Shown piece after piece: positions 27,944-35,353 of a stretch of 57,093 nucleotides of DNA. The stretch covers positions 1 to 57,093 of the forward strand of contig JALHMR010000033.1 in the NCBI GenBank assembly GCA_022843945.1, written 5' to 3'. The stretch comes from Rhodospirillaceae bacterium. GTDB taxonomy: Bacteria > Pseudomonadota > Alphaproteobacteria > CACIAM-22H2. The notes under the pieces are model-generated. The model saw only the letters and a list, made by a program, of their open reading frames with translations, was not told the DNA's origin and made no database searches. How positions within the stretch are numbered: position 1 is the stretch's first letter; each line of letters starts with the position of its first letter. Position numbers and translations under genes: made by a program.

Positions 27944-28663
27944 ATGAAAAAATCGCCCTCACCGGCCCCGAACAGCAAACCGGCGGCCATGCCACCGGGC
28001 AAACCGCCGAGTAAGCCGCCAACCGGCAAGGCCGGGGCGCTGCCCGATGCGGCGCTGCTCGACGACGACGGCGCCGAGGACGGCGAAGCTGCCGTTGCCG
28101 CCAACCCCACCGGCTTTCGCCGCTTTCTTCCCACCAGCCCGCTGGGCTGGGCGATCGCCGCCTCGGTCGTAGTGGCGCTGATCAGCGGCGCCACCACCGC
28201 GGCGATCTTTCTGACGCCGGCCAAGGCGCCGCCGTCTGTAGCCAACATCGTCGGCCCGGCGCAGGTGATCAACGGCCGGACGCTGGTCGTCGCCGGCCGG
28301 ACCATCCGCCTCCAGGCCATCGACGCGCCGCCGGCCACCCTGGTCTGCCGCGACGGCAACTGGGAATACAAATGCGGGGCCGACTCGCGCAAGGCGCTCG
28401 AGCAGCTGGTCGGCAGCCGGCCTGTCGACTGCGAGCCGGTCCATACCGACGACGGCGTGGTGCATGCCCTCTGCCATTCCGAGCAGGGCATCGATGTCGC
28501 CGCGGCGCTGGTCAGCAGTGGCTGGGCGGTCGCCGATCTCCGGCGCTCGAGCCGCTACTTCCCGCAGCAGACCAAGGCGCAGGACGAAGGTCTCGGCCTG
28601 TGGCGCAACAACTTCGCCTATCCCGAGCAGTGGCGCCTGGTGGCGCGCGAGACCGCTAAGTAA
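27944..28663 (+). CDS. Membrane-anchored staphylococcal nuclease-fold protein lacking catalytic residues
   Basis: A 239-residue protein with a Pro/Lys-rich cytoplasmic N-terminus (about 1–60), one transmembrane helix (GWAIAASVVVALISGATTAAIFL) and a periplasmic SNase-like domain (VINGRTLVVAGRTIRLQAIDAP). Compared with active thermonucleases, the DGDT motif is NGRT, the catalytic Glu after the DAP motif is Pro (DAPP), and the second catalytic Arg region reads DDGVVHALC. Only the IRL arginine remains. The four-cysteine pattern of secreted relatives is kept (LVCRD, YKCGA, VDCEP, ALCHS). Probably a non-enzymatic binding protein. Confidence 0.8.
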   Translation: MKKSPSPAPNSKPAAMPPGKPPSKPPTGKAGALPDAALLDDDGAEDGEAAVAANPTGFRRFLPTSPLGWAIAASVVVALISGATTAAIFLTPAKAPPSVANIVGPAQVINGRTLVVAGRTIRLQAIDAPPATLVCRDGNWEYKCGADSRKALEQLVGSRPVDCEPVHTDDGVVHALCHSEQGIDVAAALVSSGWAVADLRRSSRYFPQQTKAQDEGLGLWRNNFAYPEQWRLVARETAK

Positions 28664-29009
28664 GCGCCTTCTCGTAGTCGGCCGGCTTGAAGCCGACGAG
28701 CAGGCGCCCGTCCACCTCGAGCACCGGCCGCTTGATCATCGAGGGCTGGGCCAGCATCAGCCCGATCGCCTTCTTTTCATTCAACCCTTCGCGGTCGCTC
28801 TCCGGCAGCTTGCGGAAGGTCGTGCCGGCGCGATTGAGCAGGACCTCCCAGCCGACCTGGCGCGCCCAGCCTTCGAGCACGCCGCGCTCGATCCCGGCGG
28901 TCTTGTAGTCGTGGAAACCGTGCGCCAGCTTGCGCCCCGCGAGCCAGGCCCGCGCCTTCTTCATGGTGTCGCAGTTCTTGATGCCGTAGATCGTCACGCG
29001 CTTGGTCAT
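28656..29009 (-). CDS. ArsC/Spx-family thioredoxin-fold protein
   Basis: A 117-residue ArsC-like protein: YGIKNCDTMKKARAWL (single redox cysteine as in Spx/YffB-type members), FHDYKTAGI, and the C-terminal IKRPVLEVDGRLLVGFKPADYEKAL. It lacks the arsenate-reductase arginine arrangement I would expect, so glutathione-linked reductase or a YffB-like role is more likely than arsenate resistance. No ars genes are nearby. ATG 29009 has GAGGG five bases upstream. Its 3' end overlaps the converging nuclease-like gene by eight bases. Confidence 0.85.
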   Translation of the reverse strand: MTKRVTIYGIKNCDTMKKARAWLAGRKLAHGFHDYKTAGIERGVLEGWARQVGWEVLLNRAGTTFRKLPESDREGLNEKKAIGLMLAQPSMIKRPVLEVDGRLLVGFKPADYEKALT

Positions 29010-29095
29010 GCAACCCTCGCTGTTCGCCGGGTCGACTCCTAGCACATGACAAGATTCGGGTGGAATTCCCTCCCTCGCGGCGCGATCTTCATCCC

Positions 29096-29644
29096 ATGCG
29101 CTACCAGATTTTCGAAACGGCACACGGCTTCTGCGGCATCGCCTGGCGCGATGGCAAGATCGTGCGTTTCCAGCTTCCCGCAGCGAGCGCCGAGGCGAGC
29201 GAGCGCCATGTGCTGCGCCGTGTCCCCGGCGCCGCACCCGGTACGCCGCCGCCCGCGGTGGCGACGGTCATGGAGGCCGCGCGGCGCTATTTCGCCGGCG
29301 AGCGGATCGACTTCGCCGACGTCCCGCTCGATCTCGCCGGCCAGGATGACTTCTTCCAGCAGATCTATGCCGCGCTGCGCCGCGTCGGCTGGGGCCAGAC
29401 GACGACCTACGGCACCCTGGCGAAGGAAACAGGCGCCGGGCCGGAGGCGGCGCGCGATGTCGGCGAAGCCATGGCCCGCAATCCGGTGCCGCTGATCATC
29501 CCCTGCCACCGGGTGCTGGCGGCCGGCGGTAAGGTCGGCGGCTTTTCGGCACCCGGCGGCTCGGCCGCGAAGCGCCGCATGCTCGAACTGGAAGGTGTGC
29601 GCGTCGGCCCGCCGGAGCCGGCGCAGCGCTCGCTGGGGTTCTAA
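29096..29644 (+). CDS. ogt: Methylated-DNA–[protein]-cysteine S-methyltransferase
   Basis: Repairs O6-alkylguanine by transferring the alkyl group to its own cysteine. The C-terminal domain has VGWGQTTTYGTLAKETGAG, the HTH-like ARDVGEAMARNPVPLIIPCHRVLAAGG with the acceptor Cys in PCHRV, then GGFSAPGGSAAKRRMLELEG. The N-terminal RNase H-like part is intact. ATG 29096 (MRYQIFETAHGFCGI) is the conserved start; a frame extension to 29060 is not conserved. Its stop overlaps the stop of the converging VOC gene. Confidence 0.93.
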   Translation: MRYQIFETAHGFCGIAWRDGKIVRFQLPAASAEASERHVLRRVPGAAPGTPPPAVATVMEAARRYFAGERIDFADVPLDLAGQDDFFQQIYAALRRVGWGQTTTYGTLAKETGAGPEAARDVGEAMARNPVPLIIPCHRVLAAGGKVGGFSAPGGSAAKRRMLELEGVRVGPPEPAQRSLGF

Positions 29645-30026
29645 GCGCGGCGGGCGGGCTGGAAGAGCTCCACCAGATTACCAGCAGGGTCGACGATCAG
29701 GACCTGCGCGCCGCCGGGACCCTTCACCACCTCGTTGCGAAACCGCACACCGGCCTGCCCAAGGGCGCGATCTCGGCCTCCAGATCCTCCACGACCAGGT
29801 GAATGCGGCTCCAGCCGCCCGGCCCGGGACGCTCGCCATCCGGCATCGGCCGCCCGGCCGAACTTGTCGGGCCGCTCAGGAGCAGGCGCAGCGAACCGCG
29901 CTTCACATCCGCAAAAGCGGGCGCCTGCTTGGAGATCAACGAGAAGCCGAGATGTGTGGTGTACCAGGCGACGGCGGCCTCGACATCATCGACCATGTAA
30001 CGAACGTTGACGATTTCAGACGGCAT
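29641..30026 (-). pseudogene. VOC/glyoxalase-family protein, frameshifted
   Basis: The frame from ATG 30026 reads MPSEIVNVRYMVDDVEAAVAWYTTHLGF through SRIHLVVEDLEAEIAP and then goes off into nonsense. One base out of register the expected family ending appears (LGQAGVRFRNEVVKGPGGAQVLIVDPAGNLVELFQPARRA), stopping at TAG 29641–29643. The break is at about 29763–29769, in GCGCCCTTGGGC on the minus strand. The whole would be a normal vicinal-oxygen-chelate domain of about 128 residues. It is either a one-base deletion or a sequence error. Confidence 0.75.
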
Positions 30027-30101
30027 ACAGCCTCGCTTCGGAGGTCGCGATGGACCTATCCTAGGCCGATCACCCGATGAAGCAACGTAGCGGCGGCCGA
30101 T

Positions 30102-30566
30102 TCAGGCGAGGTCGAGCTCGACGAGCTTTGCCTTGACGGACGGACCCGCGACCTCGAGCTCGGCCACCGCTATCGGCAACTTGAACCGGCGCGGTCCGGA
30201 GCTGCCCGGATTGACGTAGAGCACGCCGTTCCGCTCCGTCACTGACGGCTTGTGGGAATGCCCGGAGACCACGACCTGGAATCCCGCGGCGACCGGATCG
30301 AGGTCCAGCTCCGCCAGATCGTGAAGGACGTAGATGAAGACCTCCTCCACCTGGAGGACTTCCGTTTCGGCGATCGCCGCCGCCCACGGACCATTGTCGT
30401 TGTTGCCACGCACCGCCGTCACCGGCGCCAGGGCGTTGAGCTCTCCCAGGACGCCAGCGTCGCCGATATCTCCCGCATGGACGATGCGATCGCTGCCGCG
30501 CAAGAACGCCACGGCCTCGGGCCGCAACAGGCCGTGAGTATCGGAGATGAGACCGATGCGGGGCAT
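30102..30566 (-). CDS. YfcE/MJ0936-family metallophosphoesterase
   Basis: A small (154-residue) calcineurin-like phosphoesterase with all metal motifs: IGLISDTHGLLRPEA, VHAGDIGD, AVRGNNDN, LHDLAEL (in place of the more usual HGH) and SGHSHKP, followed by VLYVNPGSSGPRR. Relatives hydrolyse phosphodiesters in vitro. The physiological substrate is unknown. The HGH-to-HDL change is worth noting because it affects one metal ligand position. It marks the last typical-composition gene before the A+T-richer CHAT module. Confidence 0.88.
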   Translation of the reverse strand: MPRIGLISDTHGLLRPEAVAFLRGSDRIVHAGDIGDAGVLGELNALAPVTAVRGNNDNGPWAAAIAETEVLQVEEVFIYVLHDLAELDLDPVAAGFQVVVSGHSHKPSVTERNGVLYVNPGSSGPRRFKLPIAVAELEVAGPSVKAKLVELDLA

Positions 30567-30609
30567 GAGAGCGCTCTTTCGCGCTAGCTGTACTGGAGCG
30601 ATGTCCGCT

Positions 30610-31323
30610 CTATGTCAGGATAACTTTTGCTGCATCAACACCAGGAGCACACAGGAGCTCCGGAGTTTGAAACTCCCTGATAGAAGCTGACGCAACTGCG
30701 ACTTTGCCTTGGGCAACCGCTGTTTTGACAGATTGACCAGCTGCTATCGCCGCATAGAAATTCGTCGCGAACGTTGACGCGGCTAGGTCGCCCACCGACT
30801 TGCGCATTACGACAACGATCTTGACGACTTTCAGAATCTTCTTCTTGGCTCCGGCGCTGTTACAAGAATTTAAAACCACAACTTCGGGAGGCTCGTCAGT
30901 CGCCTCCAATGCCTTCGCCAACAAATCAAATGAAAGGTAGCTGTCGCTCGCCCCCTCAATCGCACCCGTATCTGTGGCAATTCCTCTCGCATCTCCGTGG
31001 CCAGAGAAATGGACTATCTGCGGCCGATGGTCGTTGAGCCCACGCATCAGCGACTTTAGGTCAGCGGCGGGGCGATGCTCCAACTTAACTTGATCTCGAA
31101 GCGGGGAGCCTCGGATTTCCTCCTGCACGCTTCTGAATTCAGCATCCACGCGCAAATGGGATGATGGATCAGGGCTTGCAGTAAGGTAGAGCACTTCAAG
31201 GAGTTTCCTCCTCTTCTGCGCTTGCCCTGATCTGCCCCTCGTGCCTCTTACCACTGCCATACCGCGAATGACCGGATTGCGCTTTGTGACAAGCCTAGAG
31301 ATTAGCTCTGCCTTCATTCGCAT
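30610..31323 (-). CDS. CHAT-domain caspase-like protease
   Basis: A compact 237-residue CHAT peptidase. A basic N-terminal segment of about 40 residues precedes the domain: LEVLYLTASPDPSSHLRVDAEF, the catalytic His109 in IVHFSGHG, the catalytic Cys154 in VVVLNSCNSA, then VGDLAASTFATNFYAAIAAGQSVKTAVAQG and FQTPELLCAPG. Both dyad residues are present, so it should be active. CHAT proteases often act as effectors in prokaryotic defence modules. ATG 31323 overlaps the upstream small gene by 29 bases; ATG 31260 is an alternative. Composition is visibly richer in A+T than the flanks (32 G/C of 60 at 30901–30960). Confidence 0.85.
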   Translation of the reverse strand: MRMKAELISRLVTKRNPVIRGMAVVRGTRGRSGQAQKRRKLLEVLYLTASPDPSSHLRVDAEFRSVQEEIRGSPLRDQVKLEHRPAADLKSLMRGLNDHRPQIVHFSGHGDARGIATDTGAIEGASDSYLSFDLLAKALEATDEPPEVVVLNSCNSAGAKKKILKVVKIVVVMRKSVGDLAASTFATNFYAAIAAGQSVKTAVAQGKVAVASASIREFQTPELLCAPGVDAAKVILT

Positions 31324-31543
31324 CTATCCGCCGAGCGACCATCTCATGGAGGTCGCCACGCGCGAATACATGATCTTTGGCGTCTGCCCAAAAGGGAGCG
31401 TAAAAATCGCCGCCGCCGGAATCGTGCCCGGCCTCTCTGGCGATGTCCTCTCTAATATCTGTCCGAAGCGCCGACCGGAGTTCGTTGGGCTTGAGAAATA
31501 GGAGCTTCAACAACTTCCGAAGATGTATCCGCTCGACCGCCAT
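31295..31543 (-). CDS. Small protein with a DFYxPFWxDAK domain, partner of CHAT protease
   Basis: An 82-residue protein: a Leu-rich basic helix (RIHLRKLLKLLFLKP), a linker and a conserved-looking block DFYAPFWADAKDHVFARGDLHEMVARRIDANEGRANL (residues 46–82). I recall similar FY-x-PFW-x-DAK blocks at the N-termini of uncharacterised bacterial proteins that normally continue with LYP-like residues, so this copy may be shortened at its C-terminus. It overlaps the CHAT gene and probably forms an operon with it. A role as an adaptor or death-like domain recruiting the protease is inference. Confidence 0.6.
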   Translation of the reverse strand: MAVERIHLRKLLKLLFLKPNELRSALRTDIREDIAREAGHDSGGGDFYAPFWADAKDHVFARGDLHEMVARRIDANEGRANL

Positions 31544-31562
31544 AACGCCCCCCGATCGGGAT

Positions 31563-31583
31563 AGCTATTATGGAATGATAGCT
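31563..31583. promoter_or_regulatory. Inverted repeat, candidate operator of the CHAT module
   Basis: Arms AGCTATTAT (31563–31571) and ATGATAGCT (31575–31583) around GGA match as an inverted repeat at eight of nine positions. The repeat lies 20–40 bases upstream of the small gene's ATG at 31543 and overlaps a minus-strand TATCAT that could be a -10 box. It is in a very A+T-rich patch (18 G/C of 60 at 31561–31620). It could bind a dimeric repressor or the small protein itself. Confidence 0.4.
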
Positions 31584-31667
31584 CGAATGCACGTTCAGAT
31601 TGTAAAAATTAACTAATCTACTCCTTAAAGGCGGCACCCACCGCGGGATCGCCGCCGGCTCGTCCCT

Positions 31668-32084
31668 TTACCGCGTTGGCATCCTGTCGAACTTCGGCAG
31701 CGCCGGATCGACATGGTCCCACGCGTAACCGCGCACTCTATACAACACCATTTGCGGCTTGTAGCGGCCTGGATCGTCGAGGCTCGCGGCGTGCACGGTG
31801 AACAGATCCGGCATGGCGGCAAAGAGCAGATAGACCGGCGATCCGCAAACGGGGCAGAAGGCGCGCGTCTTCACGTTGCCGCTATCGCCAACCAGATCCC
31901 AATGCTTCGCCTCGCCCGTGAGCTTCACGCTCTTCCGGCTCGGAAAGGTCAGGTAGGAGCCGTGCCCGGTGCCGCTCTTGCGCTGACAGTCGCGGCACTG
32001 GCAGTCGGCCGAGACCAGCGGTTCGTCGGAGATTTCGTAACGGATCGCGCCGCAGGCGCAGCCGCCGGTATATGTCTCGCTCAT
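31668..32084 (-). CDS. GFA-family (glutathione-dependent formaldehyde-activating enzyme-like) zinc protein
   Basis: A 138-residue GFA/CENP-V domain protein. Zinc cysteines are visible in GGCACGAIRYEI, ADCQCRDCQRKSG and TRAFCPVCGSPVY. The family name comes from the enzyme Gfa; most members have unproved activity. It overlaps the upstream small membrane-protein gene as ATGA (32081–32084) and follows DUF899 in the same direction, so it is the third gene of that operon. It is one of three GFA genes within about 5 kb. Confidence 0.9.
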   Translation of the reverse strand: MSETYTGGCACGAIRYEISDEPLVSADCQCRDCQRKSGTGHGSYLTFPSRKSVKLTGEAKHWDLVGDSGNVKTRAFCPVCGSPVYLLFAAMPDLFTVHAASLDDPGRYKPQMVLYRVRGYAWDHVDPALPKFDRMPTR

Positions 32085-32317
32085 GTTCTCTCTCCTGCTT
32101 TATCGAAGACCAGCTTCAGCCAGGGCGGCAGGTGGAACGCCGCCATCAGCCCGTACATCACGACCATGCTCCCGCCCTGGTTGGGGCCGCAGGCGGCCTC
32201 GCCGCCCGAGAGCCCTGACAGGAGCGCCAGGGTGGCGAAGCTCGGCGCCGCCGCCAGGCCCACCCACTCCCCGGCACTGAGCCTTGCCTCGCGACCACGG
32301 AAACAGCTCACGCTCAT
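32081..32317 (-). CDS. Small conserved membrane protein
   Basis: A 78-residue protein starting MSVSCFRGREARLSAGEWVGLAAAPSFATLALLSGL, with a second hydrophobic segment SMVVMYGLMAAFHLPPWLKLV. Two membrane spans are likely. LNAGEWVGLAAAPTFA-like beginnings occur in conserved hypothetical proteins of alphaproteobacteria as I remember them. The function is unknown. It lies 16 bases after the DUF899 gene and overlaps the GFA gene, so it is cotranslated with the latter. Confidence 0.7.
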   Translation of the reverse strand: MSVSCFRGREARLSAGEWVGLAAAPSFATLALLSGLSGGEAACGPNQGGSMVVMYGLMAAFHLPPWLKLVFDKAGERT

Positions 32318-32333
32318 GTCAGGGCTCACCGGA

Positions 32334-33125
32334 TCAGTCGCAGCACTCGTGCTTCTTGAGGGTGCCCTGCAGCTCCTTGACCGTGCCGGAGGCCTGGGTC
32401 TTCGCAGTCTCGTAGCGGTCGTGGTGGCGCACCCATTCCATCTTGTATTCGACGTTCTTTTCATCGCGGCCCTTGGGCGTGAGATCGAGCATCGGATATG
32501 TGCCCATCATCACCTCCACACCGCGGCCATAGGTCGAATAGGTGTGGAAGACCTCGCCCGCCTCGTCCTTGGCGAAAACGCTCACCCCCGGGAGCTCCTC
32601 GAATGGGTAGGGCCAGCGGCCGAAATTGTAGGTGAGATCGCCCTTCGCCACCTGCTCCGGCGTGAAGCTGACGCCGAAGTCGTAGTTGAAGTCGCTGCCG
32701 TGCAACGACACCCAGTTGAACTGCCAGCCCATCCGCCGACGGAAGCGCTCGATCTCGGCCAGCGGTGCGCGCGAGACGGCGGCAAAAGTGACGTCGCGAT
32801 GCGCCAGGTGGACGGTCATGCCGTCGGTGTGGTCGGCCATGAAGGAGCAGCTCGGACAGCCCTGCTCCCAGTCGGGGCCCAGCATGAAGTGCTGGACGAG
32901 CAGCTGCCCGCGGCCGTTGAACAGGTCGGCCAGCGTGCGTCGCCCTTCGCGGGTGTCGAAAACATACGGCTTGTCGACCCGGACCCAGGGCAGCGCCTGC
33001 CGCTGCTGCGCCAGCGCGTCGCTGCGCCGCGTCAGGTCCTTCTCGGCCTCGAGCAGCGCGAGCCGCGCCTTCAGCCAGTCCTCGCGCGTGCCAATCGTCT
33101 GGCCAGTCTTCTGCGTAACGGTCAT
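32334..33125 (-). CDS. DUF899 thioredoxin-like protein
   Basis: A 263-residue member of the DUF899 thioredoxin-fold family. Motifs: ALPWVRVDKPYVFD, LFNGRGQLLVQHFMLGPDWEQGCPSCSFMADH (the CPSC redox-like motif), VSLHGSDFNYDFGVSFTPEQ and VFHTYSTYGRGVEVM. The C-terminus ends HECCD. It is the first gene of an operon with the small membrane protein and the GFA gene and is divergent from the TPR/HTH regulator at 33208, which probably controls it. The substrate is unknown. Confidence 0.9.
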   Translation of the reverse strand: MTVTQKTGQTIGTREDWLKARLALLEAEKDLTRRSDALAQQRQALPWVRVDKPYVFDTREGRRTLADLFNGRGQLLVQHFMLGPDWEQGCPSCSFMADHTDGMTVHLAHRDVTFAAVSRAPLAEIERFRRRMGWQFNWVSLHGSDFNYDFGVSFTPEQVAKGDLTYNFGRWPYPFEELPGVSVFAKDEAGEVFHTYSTYGRGVEVMMGTYPMLDLTPKGRDEKNVEYKMEWVRHHDRYETAKTQASGTVKELQGTLKKHECCD

Positions 33126-33207
33126 GGTTCGTCTCCGTGGTTGTTTACCAGACCGATTTAGGGCCGGATGGCCTCCCGATGAGAGTTACAAGTGTGGCGC
33201 GATTTAA

Positions 33208-34425
33208 ATGGACTCGCTGATCACGGCGGCGGCGCGGGCGCTGGCCACGGGCGACCTGCTCGGCGCGCTCAAACGCGTCGGCCTGCGCAACGATCCGCCG
33301 GCTCTGGCGCTGCGCGGCATCGCCATGGCGCAGCTCGGCGACCTGCCCAAAGCCAAGGAGCTGCTGCGCAAGGCCGCCGGCGCCTTCGGCCCAAAGGAGG
33401 CTGTATCGCGCGCGCGCTGTGTGGTGGCCGAGGCCGAGATCGCGCTGGTCTCGCGCGACCTCGGCTGGCCGGTGCAGCGGCTGGCGGCGGCGCGGGCCAC
33501 GCTCGAGACCCACGGCGACCGGCTCAACGCCGCGCATGCGCGCCATCTCGAGATCCGCCTGTGGCTGCTGATCGGCCGGCTTGACGAGGCGGAACGGGAG
33601 ATCGCCAAACTCGACCTCGTTCCCCTGCCACCCGCCTTGCGCGCCGCGCATGAGCTGGTGGTCGCCGGCATCGCGATCCGGCGCCTCAAGATCAAGACGG
33701 CACGCGACGCGCTCACCCGCGCAGCCAGAGCGGCACGCATCTCCGGCATTGCTGCGCTGGTCGCCGAGGTCGAGAGCGCCGTCGAAGCCCTGCAGACACC
33801 GGCGGCGCGACTTGTTGCCAGCGGCAAGGAACGTGCGCTGCGTCTCGACGATGTCGAGGCCCTGCTCGCCTCGAGCACCCTGATCGTCGACGCATGCCGC
33901 CATGTGGTGCGTCGCGGCGGCGCGATCGTCTCGCTGGCCACGCGACCGGTGCTCTTTGCCCTCGCCCGCTGTTTGGGCGAAGCCTGGCCCGGCGATGTGC
34001 CGCGCGACGTGCTGCTGGCCCGTACCTTCGGCGCCAGGCACGCCGATGAATCGCATCGCGCCCGGCTGCGCGTCGAGATCGGCCGGCTGCGCGCGACGCT
34101 GAAGCCATTGGCCGAGATCAGCGCCACGGAACGCGGTTTTGCGCTGACGCCAAAACGGGCGAAGAAAGTCGTGGTGCTGGGCCCACCGGTCGACACGGAG
34201 CATGCGGACGTGCTCGCCTTCCTCGCCGACGGTGAAGCCTGGTCGAGCTCGGCCCTGGCACTGGCGCTCGGCGCCAGCTCGCGCACGGTGCAGCGCGCTC
34301 TCGATGCACTGGCTGCAGCCAACAAGGTGCAGTCGCTGGGCCGTGGACGGGCGCAGCGCTGGCTCACACCACCGCCGGCATTCCCGACGGTATTGTTACT
34401 CCCGGGCCCGCTACCGGGGGACTAG
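33208..34425 (+). CDS. TPR and winged-helix DNA-binding regulator
   Basis: A 405-residue soluble protein. Residues about 1–200 are Ala/Leu-rich helical repeats of TPR type (ALRGIAMAQLGDLPKAKELLRKAAGAF; RLWLLIGRLDEAEREIAKLDL). The middle (about 210–320) contains a basic helical region resembling a transcription-factor winged helix with LARTFGARHADESHRARLRVEIGRLR. Near the C-terminus SSSALALALGASSRTVQRALDALAAANKVQSLGRGRAQRW is a clear helix-turn-helix. The divergent position suggests it regulates the DUF899 operon, and it reads into the beta-propeller gene downstream. Confidence 0.8.
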   Translation: MDSLITAAARALATGDLLGALKRVGLRNDPPALALRGIAMAQLGDLPKAKELLRKAAGAFGPKEAVSRARCVVAEAEIALVSRDLGWPVQRLAAARATLETHGDRLNAAHARHLEIRLWLLIGRLDEAEREIAKLDLVPLPPALRAAHELVVAGIAIRRLKIKTARDALTRAARAARISGIAALVAEVESAVEALQTPAARLVASGKERALRLDDVEALLASSTLIVDACRHVVRRGGAIVSLATRPVLFALARCLGEAWPGDVPRDVLLARTFGARHADESHRARLRVEIGRLRATLKPLAEISATERGFALTPKRAKKVVVLGPPVDTEHADVLAFLADGEAWSSSALALALGASSRTVQRALDALAAANKVQSLGRGRAQRWLTPPPAFPTVLLLPGPLPGD

Positions 34426-34463
34426 GTTCGGCTCATGGAAACTTCAGCCGCGAGGACTAGCCC

Positions 34464-35099
34464 ATGAAAAGAGCAGCCGCCGAGATCATCCGCGAATACG
34501 GCCCCTTCCCCGGCGTGGAGAAGGTGCATGGCGTGACCTTCGACGGCAGCCGCGTCTGGTTCGCCAGCGGCGACCGCCTCAACGCCCTTGATCCGGAGAG
34601 CGGCAAGACCGTGCGCACCATCGAGGTCACGGCCGTGGCCGGTACCGCCTTCGACGGCACGCACATCTTCCAGATCGCCGAGAACCGCATCCAGAAGATC
34701 GATCCCAAGAGCGGCAAGGTGCTCAAAACGATCCCGGCGCCGGCCGAGGGTGCTGCCGGCATGGCCTGGGCCGAGGGCTCGCTCTGGGTCGGCCAGCATC
34801 GCAATAAGAAAATCCTGCAGATCGATCCCGAGACGGGCAACATCCTGCGCAGCATCGAGGCCAAGCGCATGGTCACCGGCGTCACCTGGGTCGACGGCGA
34901 CCTCTGGCACGGCACCTGGGAAGACGAGAAAAGCGACATCCGGCGCATCGATCCGAAATCAGGCGAGGTGCTGGAGCAGCTCGACATGCCGCCGGGCCTG
35001 ATCGTGTCCGGCCTCGAAGCCGACGGCAAGGACCGCTTCTATTGCGGCGGCGGCAACAGCGGCAAGGTGCGGGCGGTGAAGCGGCCGAGGCGACGGTGA
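34464..35099 (+). CDS. YncE/PQQ-like beta-propeller protein
   Basis: A 211-residue protein of repeated beta-propeller blades (RVWFASGDRLNALDPESGKTVRTI, HIFQIAENRIQKIDPKSGKVLKTI, SLWVGQHRNKKILQIDPETGNILRSI, DLWHGTWEDEKSDIRRIDPKSGEVL). There are four to five such units, fewer than a closed seven-blade propeller. No signal peptide is visible, so it is cytoplasmic. It starts 38 bases after the TPR/HTH regulator and is probably cotranscribed. The function is unknown. The 35100–35353 stretch after it shows no gene. Confidence 0.8.
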   Translation: MKRAAAEIIREYGPFPGVEKVHGVTFDGSRVWFASGDRLNALDPESGKTVRTIEVTAVAGTAFDGTHIFQIAENRIQKIDPKSGKVLKTIPAPAEGAAGMAWAEGSLWVGQHRNKKILQIDPETGNILRSIEAKRMVTGVTWVDGDLWHGTWEDEKSDIRRIDPKSGEVLEQLDMPPGLIVSGLEADGKDRFYCGGGNSGKVRAVKRPRRR

Positions 35100-35353
35100 G
35101 TGGGCGATGCGACAAAAAAACGCCGTGGTGGGTCGCCGCGCCAGCATCCCGCGTCCAATCCCTTGTCTTCACGATGAGAAAGAGCGATCGCCCCTCTCAA
35201 GATGATAGACATTTTGGCTATGCCAAGGGCTCGGCTGCAAAAAATTGTGCAACGAGATCAGACATATAACTTTTCGCCGTTCATCTTTTCGCGGTTGTTG
35301 AATCTCCCGCGGCCCGCATTACATCGCGAAGGTTGCCCTCCACGACGGCGCCG

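Noticed and set aside
31241-31501. Plus-strand frame inside the CHAT module
   Set aside because: It lies opposite the two better supported minus-strand frames and has no recognisable motif.
30610-31543. CHAT gene and upstream small gene as one frameshifted gene
   Set aside because: A stop (TAG) directly precedes the CHAT ATG in its own frame. The join would not restore the expected continuation of the small domain, so two overlapping genes are more likely.
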